NCBI GenBank assembly: GCA_027315455.1
Contig: DAHUXZ010000007.1
Span: 21,770 to 70,369 of the forward strand
Source: Thermoplasmata archaeon
Lineage (GTDB): Archaea; Thermoplasmatota; Thermoplasmata; Lutacidiplasmatales; UBA184
Direction of reading: 5' to 3'
Length of the DNA: 48,600 nucleotides
In this document: in pieces, positions 36,341 to 44,379 of the stretch
How positions within the stretch are numbered: position 1 is the stretch's first letter
How the letters are laid out: every line of letters begins with the position of its first letter
The notes under the pieces: generated by a model
Told to the model about the DNA's origin: nothing
Database searches by the model: none
What the model saw: the letters and a program-made list of their open reading frames with translations, nothing else
Made by a program: the position numbers and the translations under genes

Positions 36341-38554
36341 CCCCTGCCGGGCCGGGTCGGTCGGAACGGTCGCCGTCGCTCCCGGGGCGACCGCCAATTC
36401 CCGCGTCCCGGACCTCACGAGGATCGGCCGGGGGCCGTCCCAGCCGACGGTCAGCCGGTCGGGGGTCCAGCGAAGGGCGACACGCCCGCCCGCGAAGTGG
36501 AGTCCGGTGAGGGACGCGTCCCTCCACGCGTGGGGAAACCGCGGCTCGACCTGAAGGATCCCCTCCGGGGCGGACGGCCGGATCCCCCAGAGCTGCTCGA
36601 AGAGGACCGTGAGGAACGGGGCCACGCTGAACCCGAGGAGGAAGCACGAGTTGAACGGCGTCCCCCGATCCCCGCGGTAGCATTCGTTGGCGAGCCCGTC
36701 CTCGTCGAGGATCCGGTCGGCGATCGTGCGGAGGTAGCCGACCCCGCGGTCGACCTCCCCGACCGCGAGCGCCGCCTCGGCCGCCCACGCCGTGGCGATG
36801 GTCCAGACCTGCCCGTCGTGGTAGGCCGCGGGGTCGTAGGCCAGGTCCCGGCGGGATAGGGTGCGCACTCCCCACGGGGTCGTGAGGTCCTCCCGGGCCA
36901 CCCGGTCGACGAGTGTCCGATCGACCTCGGGAGAAAGGAGGCCGGTCGCGACCGCCCGCAGCGCGTTCGGGCGGACGCGGGCCACGGGGGCACCCGTCGC
37001 CCCGAGGGAGTCATAGAGGTACGCCTCCGCCGCCCACGGGTACGCCCGGCGGAAGCGGTCACGAAGCGCGTCGGCGTCGCGCCCGGCGTCGGCGGCGGCC
37101 TCCGGGCGACCGGTGAGACGGGAGAGCCGGGCGTGAGCGGCCAGAGCCCGGTAGAAGAGGACCTGGATGTCGACGGCGTGATCCCGCCGGTCCGTCGAGT
37201 CCCAGATCGTGGTATCGAGGGCGTCGAACCCGTAGCGGGTGGTGCTGAGCGCCGCCGCCGCATCCCTCAGCTCGAGCACCTCGCCGCCGTTGTGCACGAA
37301 TCCGGTCTCCGGGCGCACCTTCGCCCGGGCCCACGCGAGCGCCCGGGCGACGGGATCGAGGAACGGCGCGGCCGACTCCACGCGGCCCGTGTGGTCGACC
37401 AGCCGGCGCACCAGGTCGGGGTAGTAGAGCGTCGTGTCCGACGTTCCGTAGAGGAAGACCGGCCCGGGGGAGATCTGCATGGGGAGCTCGCCGACCTCGG
37501 CCCCCAGGAGGGGGAGATGGGCCCCGGCCTGGAAGCGAAAGACGCACCGTAGGGACGACTCGAACCAGGCCTCGTCCCCCAGCCACAGGACCGACGGGAG
37601 CATCCAGGCGAGGTCGCGGCACCAGAGGGCCGCGTACCACGGGTACCCCGCGACGAGCCCGAGGATCTCCCCGTCCGGGGCGGTGTAGAGCGCCCGCAGG
37701 GCGCTGCGGGCCCGGCCGTAGGCCGCTTCGAGCCGTGGGTCGTCGGGGAACCGGAGGGTCGGCGTTCCGCTCGTCCAGAGCCGCCACTCCTGCGCCGCGG
37801 CGGAGGCCCAATCCGCGCGGGCGGCGAGCGCGCGGGAACCGAGGTCGGGGTCCCCCTCGAGGGTCCGTTCGACACCGCCGGCGACGACCCAGGCCACCGA
37901 GGTGGCCCCGCCCGGGGGAAGGACCATGCGGTGGGACGTCGTGACCGGCCCGACCTCACCGGTCAGGTCGCGCCCGTCCCACGGCGCCCCGTTCACCGCC
38001 ACCCGTTCGGGCGGGGGGTCCGCGTCCAGACGGAGGCCGAAGCCGTGGGAACGGAGCTCGAGCGAGGGGCCGCGGCGCCGCAGCTCGTAGCGGTACGGCT
38101 TGACCCCTTCGACGAGGACCGGGGCGAGGAAGGGAGCGAACTCGGATTCGATGACCACCTCGAGGGGTGCGGCCGCGCGGGATGCGAGGACCAACCGGCG
38201 CCCGACGGCGGGTTCACCGGGGAGGACCACGACCTCCTGGACGATCTCCACCTCCGGGGTCGTGTGCCGGGTCTCGAGCCGCCAGCGCCGGGCCTCGAGA
38301 TGCCCGAGAGTGGCGGAGAGCGAGTAGACGTTCGTCCCGATGACGACGCGCAGATGCCACGGCGAGGTGAGCCGTACCCCTTGGCCATAGACGCCGCCCC
38401 ACGCCAGAACGCCCCCTCGCGTCTCCCGCGACAGGACCGCCTCCCCCGAACCGTCAAAGAGGGCGGCCGCGGCCAGCCCGCTCACGAGGATCGGGCGGCC
38501 GGGGTCGGGGCGGTCGAGCGCGACGAGGATCTCGTCGGAGCCGGCGTCGCTCAC
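36335..38554 (-). CDS. Amylo-alpha-1,6-glucosidase-type glycogen debranching enzyme (GH133-like)
   Basis: The 739-residue protein has an N-terminal beta-sandwich domain of about 270 residues (GGVLAWGGVYGQGVRL, WRLETRHTTPEVEIVQEVVVLP) and a C-terminal alpha/alpha-barrel with GYPWYAALWCRDLAWMLPSV, HNGGEVLELRDAAAAL, DTTIWDS, DIQVLFYRAL, RPNALRAVATGLL, HDGQVWTIATAW and NSCFLLGFSVAPFL. This is the archaeal debranching enzyme arrangement, which removes alpha-1,6 glucosyl branches. It has no signal peptide. GTG 38554 overlaps the stop of the preceding small gene (GTGA). The substrate could equally be another branched glucan or glycoside. Confidence 0.82.
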   Translation of the reverse strand: MSDAGSDEILVALDRPDPGRPILVSGLAAAALFDGSGEAVLSRETRGGVLAWGGVYGQGVRLTSPWHLRVVIGTNVYSLSATLGHLEARRWRLETRHTTPEVEIVQEVVVLPGEPAVGRRLVLASRAAAPLEVVIESEFAPFLAPVLVEGVKPYRYELRRRGPSLELRSHGFGLRLDADPPPERVAVNGAPWDGRDLTGEVGPVTTSHRMVLPPGGATSVAWVVAGGVERTLEGDPDLGSRALAARADWASAAAQEWRLWTSGTPTLRFPDDPRLEAAYGRARSALRALYTAPDGEILGLVAGYPWYAALWCRDLAWMLPSVLWLGDEAWFESSLRCVFRFQAGAHLPLLGAEVGELPMQISPGPVFLYGTSDTTLYYPDLVRRLVDHTGRVESAAPFLDPVARALAWARAKVRPETGFVHNGGEVLELRDAAAALSTTRYGFDALDTTIWDSTDRRDHAVDIQVLFYRALAAHARLSRLTGRPEAAADAGRDADALRDRFRRAYPWAAEAYLYDSLGATGAPVARVRPNALRAVATGLLSPEVDRTLVDRVAREDLTTPWGVRTLSRRDLAYDPAAYHDGQVWTIATAWAAEAALAVGEVDRGVGYLRTIADRILDEDGLANECYRGDRGTPFNSCFLLGFSVAPFLTVLFEQLWGIRPSAPEGILQVEPRFPHAWRDASLTGLHFAGGRVALRWTPDRLTVGWDGPRPILVRSGTRELAVAPGATATVPTDPARQGS

Positions 38555-39027
38555 GCGGCGCCCTCGCGCAGCGTGTCGGTGAACTCGAACCAGACCCGCG
38601 GCGGGATCGCGACGCTCCGCAGCTCCAGCCGCACGTGATGGGGTCCCGGGGGCGGCGGCGGAAGGTCGAGGTGGATCGTGGTCCGCTCCCCGATCGGGAT
38701 CGTCACCGGCGCGTCGCGGGAGAGGTCGGCGGCGGAGCGGCGGGCCGCGGACCCCGGCAGGGTGATGGCGACGGCGGCGAGGGGGAGCGGCTGGCCGTCC
38801 CACTGGACGCGGACCTCCTCGAACGCCCCCATGCGGAGCGGAGGATTGAGCAGGGTGAAGGCGACGCCGTCCGCCGTGCGGGTGAGCGAACGCGCCTCGT
38901 AGACCGAGTGCTCGATGAGCTCGGCGATGCGGGTGAGCCCCTCCAGGGACCGGAACCCGAACTCCCGTGTGAGGGAGGCCCCCTGGCGCAGCAGGGAGAG
39001 GTCGGCCCTCAGGTGGCCCGGCGGCAC
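38551..39027 (-). CDS. Uncharacterised protein coupled to the debranching enzyme
   Basis: The 158-residue product starts with a helical region (LRADLSLLRQGASLTREF, LEGLTRIAELIEHSVYEA) followed by a beta-rich part (ADGVAFTLLNPPLRMGAFEEVRVQWDGQPL, ERTTIHLDLPPPPPGPHHVRLELRSV) that may be an immunoglobulin-like sandwich. A comparable small protein with hydroxymethylglutaryl-like names is not recalled. Its stop overlaps the debranching enzyme start, so equal production is likely and a complex is possible. GTG 39027 is preferred over GTG 39039 because a TATA element at 39051-39057 lies about 28 nt before the former and only 16 before the latter. Confidence 0.6.
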   Translation of the reverse strand: MPPGHLRADLSLLRQGASLTREFGFRSLEGLTRIAELIEHSVYEARSLTRTADGVAFTLLNPPLRMGAFEEVRVQWDGQPLPLAAVAITLPGSAARRSAADLSRDAPVTIPIGERTTIHLDLPPPPPGPHHVRLELRSVAIPPRVWFEFTDTLREGAA

Positions 39028-39050
39028 GGAGGGGGGCACGCCTTCCCGGC

Positions 39051-39057
39051 GTATTTC
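39051..39057 (-). promoter_or_regulatory. TATA-like element of the small-protein/debranching-enzyme operon
   Basis: The minus strand reads GAAATAC, the only AT-rich element upstream, about 28 nt from GTG 39027. Confidence 0.5.
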
Positions 39058-39111
39058 AGTCGCGGCACCCCAACGGTGAGACTATCCGTATCCGGGGTGC
39101 TGGGGGGGGCC

Positions 39112-40326
39112 ATGAAGGCGGTGGTGCTGGGCGGCGGGGGGCTTACCGGGCGCTGCACCGTGCGGGACCTCGCCCGGGGCGGCCGGTTCACCGAGATCAT
39201 CGTCGCGGACCTCGACGTCGAGCTCGCCCGCGCCGCGGCCGCGGCGGCGTCGGGCGCCACGGTCCGGGCCGAGAAGGTCGACGCCCGGGACCCGTCATCG
39301 CTCGCTCGCGTGCTCGCGGGAGCGGAGGTCTGCGTCAATGCCGTCCAGTACACGTTCAACCTCGAGGTGATGGGCGCCTGCCTCGAGGCCGGTGTCCCGT
39401 ACCTCGACTTCGGGGGCCTCTTTTACATGACCCGCCGCCAGCTGGAGTGGGACGGGAAGTTCCGCAAGCGCAACCTCCTCGCGATCCCGGGACTGGGGCA
39501 GGTCCCGGGGGTCTCGAACGTCCTCGCTGCCCAGGCGACGTCCGACCTCGACCGGGTCGACTCCGTCGTGATCCGTGACGGCTGGCGCGACTTCACCGAG
39601 GGAGGGCCGGAGGTGATGTTCACCTGGTCACCCAGCACGTTCCTGGACGAGATGGAGAAGGCCGCGGCGGTCTTCGAGGACGGCGGGTATCGGGACTACC
39701 CGGCGATGAGCGGGGCCGAGGAGTTCGACTTCCCCTCCCCCGTCGGCCGCACGCGGGTCTACCGGACCCTCCACTCCGAGCCGGCGACCCTTCCGGCGTT
39801 CCTCGCCCCGAAGGGGGTGCGGCACGTGGAGTGGAAGGAGGGTGGGCCGGGGATCGATGTCCTCCGGACGATGTCCCTCCTCGGACTCGGCTCGTCCCTC
39901 CCCCTCCGGGTCCGCGGGCAGGAGGTCGTCCCCCGGGAGTTCACGCTGGCGCTGCTGCGCCGCGAGGGGCTCCTCGGGGTCCCGCCCGGGGTCACCATGA
40001 ACGACTGGGAGGTCTGCGACCTCGAGATCCACGGGGAGGCCGCCGGCCGGCCGGTCGCTCGGCACGCGCAGGCCCGCTTCCCGCCAAAGCCCGAGTGGGG
40101 CCTCTCGGCCACCGAGTACGCGGTCGGGGTCTGCGGGGCGATCGGGGCCGAGATGATCGCCGAGGGGACGATCCGCGCCGTCGGGGTCGTTCCCCCCGAG
40201 GTATGCGTGCCCGCGAAGGCGTTCCGGGCGGCCCTCGCCGCGCGCGGGATCGAGACGACGATCCATCCCCCCGAGGCTCCGCTCGCCGCGGTGGACCCGG
40301 GGGCCCGGCGCGACGGAAAGATGTGA
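39112..40326 (+). CDS. Saccharopine dehydrogenase-like oxidoreductase
   Basis: The 404-residue protein opens with a Rossmann motif (VVLGGGGLTGRCTVRDLA), then VCVNAVQYTFNLEVMGACLEAGVPYLDFGG, LLAIPGLGQVPGVSNVLAA, and a catalytic-domain half with TWSPSTFLDEME. This is the saccharopine dehydrogenase/carboxynorspermidine synthase group, which reduces or oxidises imines between amino acids. Archaeal members act in lysine-type, polyamine or unknown routes, so the substrate is open. ATG 39112 is 25 nt after a weak AT element (CTATCCGTATCC). The 3' end borders the AT-rich island. Confidence 0.8.
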   Translation: MKAVVLGGGGLTGRCTVRDLARGGRFTEIIVADLDVELARAAAAAASGATVRAEKVDARDPSSLARVLAGAEVCVNAVQYTFNLEVMGACLEAGVPYLDFGGLFYMTRRQLEWDGKFRKRNLLAIPGLGQVPGVSNVLAAQATSDLDRVDSVVIRDGWRDFTEGGPEVMFTWSPSTFLDEMEKAAAVFEDGGYRDYPAMSGAEEFDFPSPVGRTRVYRTLHSEPATLPAFLAPKGVRHVEWKEGGPGIDVLRTMSLLGLGSSLPLRVRGQEVVPREFTLALLRREGLLGVPPGVTMNDWEVCDLEIHGEAAGRPVARHAQARFPPKPEWGLSATEYAVGVCGAIGAEMIAEGTIRAVGVVPPEVCVPAKAFRAALAARGIETTIHPPEAPLAAVDPGARRDGKM

Positions 40327-40354
40327 ACGGTGGGTTTGGGATACAAAATACGAG

Positions 40355-40377
40355 TCGTAAACTAACCTATACTACGA
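40355..40377. repeat. Inverted repeat TCGTA-N13-TACGA in the AT-rich island
   Basis: TCGTA (40355-40359) and TACGA (40373-40377) are separated by 13 nt. The centre-to-centre spacing of about 18 nt is near two helical turns, as in some dimeric regulator sites. With arms of only 5 bp chance is possible. Confidence 0.35.
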
Positions 40378-40458
40378 TAAACACGCTCAAGGCTTACAAT
40401 AACATTCATTATACAACTGCGGACACTTCGCATATCCGGTGTTCTCCCCGTTCGCCAT

Positions 40459-40468
40459 CTATATATAG
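40459..40468 (+). promoter_or_regulatory. Palindromic TATA box of the class III aminotransferase gene
   Basis: CTATATATAG is a perfect palindrome centred about 45 nt before ATG 40508, predicting transcription from near 40488 and a leader of about 20 nt. It is the strongest TATA in the window. Confidence 0.7.
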
Positions 40469-40507
40469 GGACCTCCGGCTCCCAGAACCGTTTCGGATGT
40501 GTTCTAT

Positions 40508-42172
40508 ATGGACGAGCGGCACCCTCCGCCCACTTCCCCGCCGGGGCGCGCACCGGGAGAACCGGGCCCCCTGAGCGCGGGCGGGGAGGAACCGTTCGAC
40601 CGCCTCTCGGCGGAGGGCAGCGCCGCCCGGCCCCCGAGCGGGCCGCCCGACGAGCCGCCGAAGCCCGTGCCCTCCACGGCGGAGAAGCCCGAGCGCGCGG
40701 AGCGGGTGGCCGAGAAGCCGCCCGAGAAGCCGGTGGAGAAGTCCCCCGAGAAGCCGGCGGAGAAGCCTCCCGAGAAGGCGGAGGTGGCCGAGATCGAGGC
40801 GCCACCGCCCGTCCCGATCCCGATCGCCCGGCTCATTCCGAAGCTCAAGAAGAGCGCGAAGCTGTTCGCGGAGGGAAAGCGCCTCATCCCGAACGCCTCG
40901 AGCTCGCTCATCCGCGTCGCGAGCTACGACCCCTGTCCGCCGTTCATCGCGCGGGGCAAGGGCTCCCGCATCTGGGACGAGGACGGCAACGAGTACCTCG
41001 ACTTCAACCTGGCCTACGGCTGCCTCATCCACGGCCATGCCCACCCCGAGATGGTCCGGGCGCTCGCCGCCCAGGCCGAGCTCGGATTCCACTTCGCGAG
41101 CCCGACGGAGCTCGAGATCGACGTGGCGAAGCAGTTCCAGAAGCTCGTGCCGAACGCCGAGCGGGTCGCGTTCTGCTCGAACGGCTCCGACGCGACGATG
41201 AACGCGATCCGGATCGCGCGGGCCGTCACCGGCAAGGACGGGATCCTCAAGTTCGAGGGCCACTACCACGGCCAGCACGACTACGCGCTCATCAGCGCAG
41301 AGGCGCCGCCGATCGTCGCGGGCCTCGACGAGTACCCCCGGCCGCTCCCGAACTCCGCGGGGATCCCCCCCGGGGTCACCGACTACGTGATGGTCGCCCC
41401 GTACAACTCGATCCCCGCGTTCGAGCGGATGGTCAAGCGCTACCGCGACCGCCTCGCCGCCGTCATCCTCGAACCGGTGATGGCGAACGCGGGGGTCATC
41501 CCCCCGGCGCCGGACTACCTGAAGCGGCTCAGGGAGATCACGCGGGAGAACGACCTCCTCCTGATCTTCGACGAGGTGTTCACGGGGTTCCGGGTGGCCC
41601 CCGGCGGGGCCCAGCAGATGTACAAGATCGAGCCGGACCTCTCCTGCTGGGCCAAGGCGCTCGGGGGCGGCGTGACGATCTCGGCGGTGTCGGGGAAGGC
41701 CGAGTTCATGGACCTCATCGCCCCGGGGCGCATCTCCTTCGGCGGGACGTACTTCGCCAACAACCTCTCCCTCGCCGCGTCGCTGGCCAACCTCAAGATC
41801 CTCGCCCGCGGCGGGGACGAGCTCTACGACCGCTTCGGGCGGATGACCCAGCGGCTCGAGAAGGGGATCGAGCAGGCGGCCCGGGACGCGAAGATCCACG
41901 TCCTCGTCCAGTCGGTCAACGGGATGCTGCAGTTCTTCTTCACCCACCGCAAGAAGATCACGAACTACCGCGAGTCGCTCCAGATCGACTGGAACCTCTA
42001 CCTGCGCCATCACCAGCTGCTGCTGGACCGGGGCATCTACATCCACCCGGACAACTACGAGAGGATCACCTTCTCGACGGCCCACACGGACAAGGACATC
42101 GACCGGTTCCTCGAGGTCCTCGGTGAGACGTTCACCGAGCTCAAGACCCTCCCCCGGGACTACCTCCCCTGA
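40508..42172 (+). CDS. Class III aminotransferase (glutamate-1-semialdehyde aminomutase-like) with Pro/Lys/Glu-rich N-terminal tail
   Basis: The 554-residue protein joins a hydrophilic tail of about 95 residues (six or so EKP/EKPPEKPVEK-type repeats, predicted disordered) to a normal fold type I PLP domain. The enzyme part shows FAEGKRLIPNASSS, DEDGNEYLDFNLAYGCLIHGHAHP, FCSNGSDATMNAIRIARA, FEGHYHGQHDY, EPVMANAGVIPP, LLIFDEVFTGFRVAPGGAQ and the Lys of CWAKALGGG, as in glutamate-1-semialdehyde aminomutase and related mutases. The tail is not part of the family. No tetrapyrrole gene is adjacent, so the substrate is open. GTG 40499 is an alternative start. Confidence 0.85.
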   Translation: MDERHPPPTSPPGRAPGEPGPLSAGGEEPFDRLSAEGSAARPPSGPPDEPPKPVPSTAEKPERAERVAEKPPEKPVEKSPEKPAEKPPEKAEVAEIEAPPPVPIPIARLIPKLKKSAKLFAEGKRLIPNASSSLIRVASYDPCPPFIARGKGSRIWDEDGNEYLDFNLAYGCLIHGHAHPEMVRALAAQAELGFHFASPTELEIDVAKQFQKLVPNAERVAFCSNGSDATMNAIRIARAVTGKDGILKFEGHYHGQHDYALISAEAPPIVAGLDEYPRPLPNSAGIPPGVTDYVMVAPYNSIPAFERMVKRYRDRLAAVILEPVMANAGVIPPAPDYLKRLREITRENDLLLIFDEVFTGFRVAPGGAQQMYKIEPDLSCWAKALGGGVTISAVSGKAEFMDLIAPGRISFGGTYFANNLSLAASLANLKILARGGDELYDRFGRMTQRLEKGIEQAARDAKIHVLVQSVNGMLQFFFTHRKKITNYRESLQIDWNLYLRHHQLLLDRGIYIHPDNYERITFSTAHTDKDIDRFLEVLGETFTELKTLPRDYLP

Positions 42173-42309
42173 TCCCGATCCGCCCGCCTCCCCGGCGCCC
42201 GCCGGGGGGCTCGCCGCACGCTTTTGTAGCCCCCCGGGCTAGCGCGGCCGTGCGCTCGAGCGGGCCCCCGCCCGATCCGCCCCGGTCGGTGGCCGGAGGC
42301 TGAGCAGCC

Positions 42310-43329
42310 GTGGGGCGCAGTCCGACGGACCTGGTCCTCTTCGTCGGAAAGCGCCTCCTGATGCTCATCCCCGTCGTCTTCGGCGTGATGGCCATCACCT
42401 TCTTCTTCACCCACGTCGCCGTTCAGAACCCCTGCGTCGTCTGGTACCCCCATGCGAAGCCGGCGACGATCGCGACCTGCATCCGCACCTTCGGCCTTGA
42501 CCAGCCGCTCCCCGTCCAGTTCTACCGGTACCTCACGAACCTCCTCGCGGGGAACTGGGGGACCTCGCCCCTCGGCGTCCCCGTCCTGCCCACGCTCGCC
42601 GCGGACGTCCCCGCGACCCTCGAGCTCGTCCTCGCCTCCCTCGCCCTCATGGTCCTCATCGGGATCCCCCTCGGCGTCCTGGCGGCCCGCTCCAACGGCC
42701 GTCTCGGCGACCACCTCGTCCGGATCTTCTACCTGAGCGGCTGGGCGACGCCGACCTATCTCGGCGCGGTCATCGCGGCGATCCTCGTCGCGCCGGCGCT
42801 CGGGCTCCCGTCGAGCGGGGAGTACAGCTCGATCCCCCCTCCGTTCCCCCAGGTGACCCACATGTCGGTCGTCGACGCGCTCTTGGCCGGGAACCTGCCG
42901 TACACCCTCGACGCCATCGACCACCTCGCGCTGCCCGCGGCCCTGCTCGCGTTCATCAACATGGGCATCGCGACCCGCGTGACCCGCAGCGCGATGCTGG
43001 AGGTCCTTCCGCTCGACTACGTCAAGAGCGCGCGGATGAAGGGGCTCGGCGAGTTCGTCGTCCTCTACAAGCACGCCCTGCGGAACGCCCTCATCACGAC
43101 CACCACGGTGCTCGGGGTCACGGCCGGCGGCCTGCTCTCCGGGACCGTGGTCATCGAGGAGGTCTTCGCGTGGCCGGGGATCGGGGCGTACGCGTTCAAC
43201 GCCATCACCGAGTCGAACTTCCCGGGAGCGATCGGGGTCGTGATCGTCTTCGCGATCGGGGTCGTCGTGGCGAACCTCATCGCCGACATCACCTACGGCC
43301 TCCTCGACCCGAAGGTCGAGTGGAGGTAG
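42310..43329 (+). CDS. Dipeptide/oligopeptide ABC transporter permease (DppB-like)
   Basis: The 339-residue protein has about six membrane helices and the binding-protein-dependent permease EAA loop RMKGLGEFVVLYKHALRNALI near residue 240. The first helix (LLMLIPVVFGVMAITFFFTHV) and the periplasmic-type stretch after it fit DppB/OppB. It conducts peptides across the membrane together with the next permease and two ATPases. GTG 42310 follows GGAGG at about 11 nt. The upstream 137 nt hold an AT-poor leader with a CTTTTG element near 42221 and no gene. Confidence 0.92.
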   Translation: MGRSPTDLVLFVGKRLLMLIPVVFGVMAITFFFTHVAVQNPCVVWYPHAKPATIATCIRTFGLDQPLPVQFYRYLTNLLAGNWGTSPLGVPVLPTLAADVPATLELVLASLALMVLIGIPLGVLAARSNGRLGDHLVRIFYLSGWATPTYLGAVIAAILVAPALGLPSSGEYSSIPPPFPQVTHMSVVDALLAGNLPYTLDAIDHLALPAALLAFINMGIATRVTRSAMLEVLPLDYVKSARMKGLGEFVVLYKHALRNALITTTTVLGVTAGGLLSGTVVIEEVFAWPGIGAYAFNAITESNFPGAIGVVIVFAIGVVVANLIADITYGLLDPKVEWR

Positions 43330-43338
43330 GCGGCGATC

Positions 43339-44379
43339 GTGGCCTTTACCGCCCCCCCGCCGCCCGCCGCCCCCCTCATCGACCACCGACCGGGCGCCCG
43401 CCGGTCCGGACCGCTCGAGCCGCTGTGGACGTTCGGCCGCGTGCTCGTCACGAACCCGCTGTCGTTCGCGGGATTCGTGGTCGTCCTCCTCATGGCCGGG
43501 GCCGCGGTCACCGTCCAGTTGGACCCCCGGCTCCTCGTGCCCTACGGCCCGACGCAGTTCACCGGCGCCTACCACCAAGCCCCGTCCCTCGCGCACCCGT
43601 TCGGTACCGACGAGCTCGGGTTCGACACGTACTCGAACGTCCTTCTGGCCCTCCCCACGGACCTCGGGATCGGGTTCGCGATCGCGGGCGTCGCCCTCCT
43701 CGTCGGAGGCACCCTCGGCCTCATCGCCGGATTCTGGGACCGCCCCCGCACGGTGGGAGGCGCCGTATCGGTCTCCCTCCTCCGCCTCACCGACATCTTC
43801 CTGTCGTTCCCGAGCCTCGTCCTCGCCCTCGCGATCACCGAGTCGCTCGGCCGGGGCGTCGACCAGGCGATCCTCGCGATCCTCGCGACGTGGTGGCCGT
43901 ACTATGTCCGCCTGGTCCGGGGCGAGGTCCTCGCGGTCAAGCACCAGCCGTACATCACCGCCGCCCGGGCGGCCGGCGTGGGCGAGGTCCGCATCCTCTT
44001 CCGCCACGTCCTGCGGAACATCCTCGACCCGATCATCGTCTACTTCACCCTCGATGTCGGCACCGTCCTCGTCACGTTCTCCACGATCGCCTTCGTCGCG
44101 AAACCGATCGTCTACCCCGGTTCGACGCCGGAGTGGGGGAGCATGATCTACTTCTACCAGGACTACGCGAGCCTCTACCCCTGGCTCATCCTGTTCCCCG
44201 GGCTCGCCGTCTTCGTCGCGGTCTTCGCCTTCAGCCTGCTCGGCGACGGGCTGCGGGACGTCCTCGACCCCCGCAGCCGACGGGCGTTCGTGCGCGCCCC
44301 CACCGTCGCCCCCCCGCCACCGCCCGTCCCGTTCGCCGGCGCCCCCTCGCTCGAGCCGACGCCGCCGGAGGCGACGTGA
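43339..44379 (+). CDS. Dipeptide/oligopeptide ABC transporter permease (DppC-like)
   Basis: The 346-residue permease has an N-terminal Pro-rich cytoplasmic segment, then about six helices, with the EAA loop AARAAGVGEVRILFRHVLRNIL near residue 209. Between the first two helices lies the DppC-type external domain (YGPTQFTGAYHQAPSLAHPFGTDELG). The C terminus is again Pro-rich (PPPPPVPFAGAP). It starts 9 nt after the DppB-like gene and its stop overlaps the start of the next ATPase. Confidence 0.92.
   Translation: MAFTAPPPPAAPLIDHRPGARRSGPLEPLWTFGRVLVTNPLSFAGFVVVLLMAGAAVTVQLDPRLLVPYGPTQFTGAYHQAPSLAHPFGTDELGFDTYSNVLLALPTDLGIGFAIAGVALLVGGTLGLIAGFWDRPRTVGGAVSVSLLRLTDIFLSFPSLVLALAITESLGRGVDQAILAILATWWPYYVRLVRGEVLAVKHQPYITAARAAGVGEVRILFRHVLRNILDPIIVYFTLDVGTVLVTFSTIAFVAKPIVYPGSTPEWGSMIYFYQDYASLYPWLILFPGLAVFVAVFAFSLLGDGLRDVLDPRSRRAFVRAPTVAPPPPPVPFAGAPSLEPTPPEAT

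Larger units (their letters stand above)
40334..40470. other. AT-rich intergenic island
   Basis: Between the saccharopine dehydrogenase-like gene and the aminotransferase gene the sequence changes to mostly A and T for about 135 nt, in a region that is otherwise about 70 % GC. It holds several TATA-like words (ATACAAAATAC, CATTATAC, CTATATATAG) and the inverted repeat TCGTA/TACGA. No open frame of interest is present on either strand. It is the most AT-rich long stretch I noticed in the window. It may be a complex promoter, a bound regulator region or a remnant of foreign DNA. Confidence 0.7.

Noticed and set aside
43170-44375. Plus-strand frame upstream of the DppD-like ATPase
   Set aside because: It is an out-of-frame reading of the DppC-like permease gene; the ATPase starts at GTG 44376.
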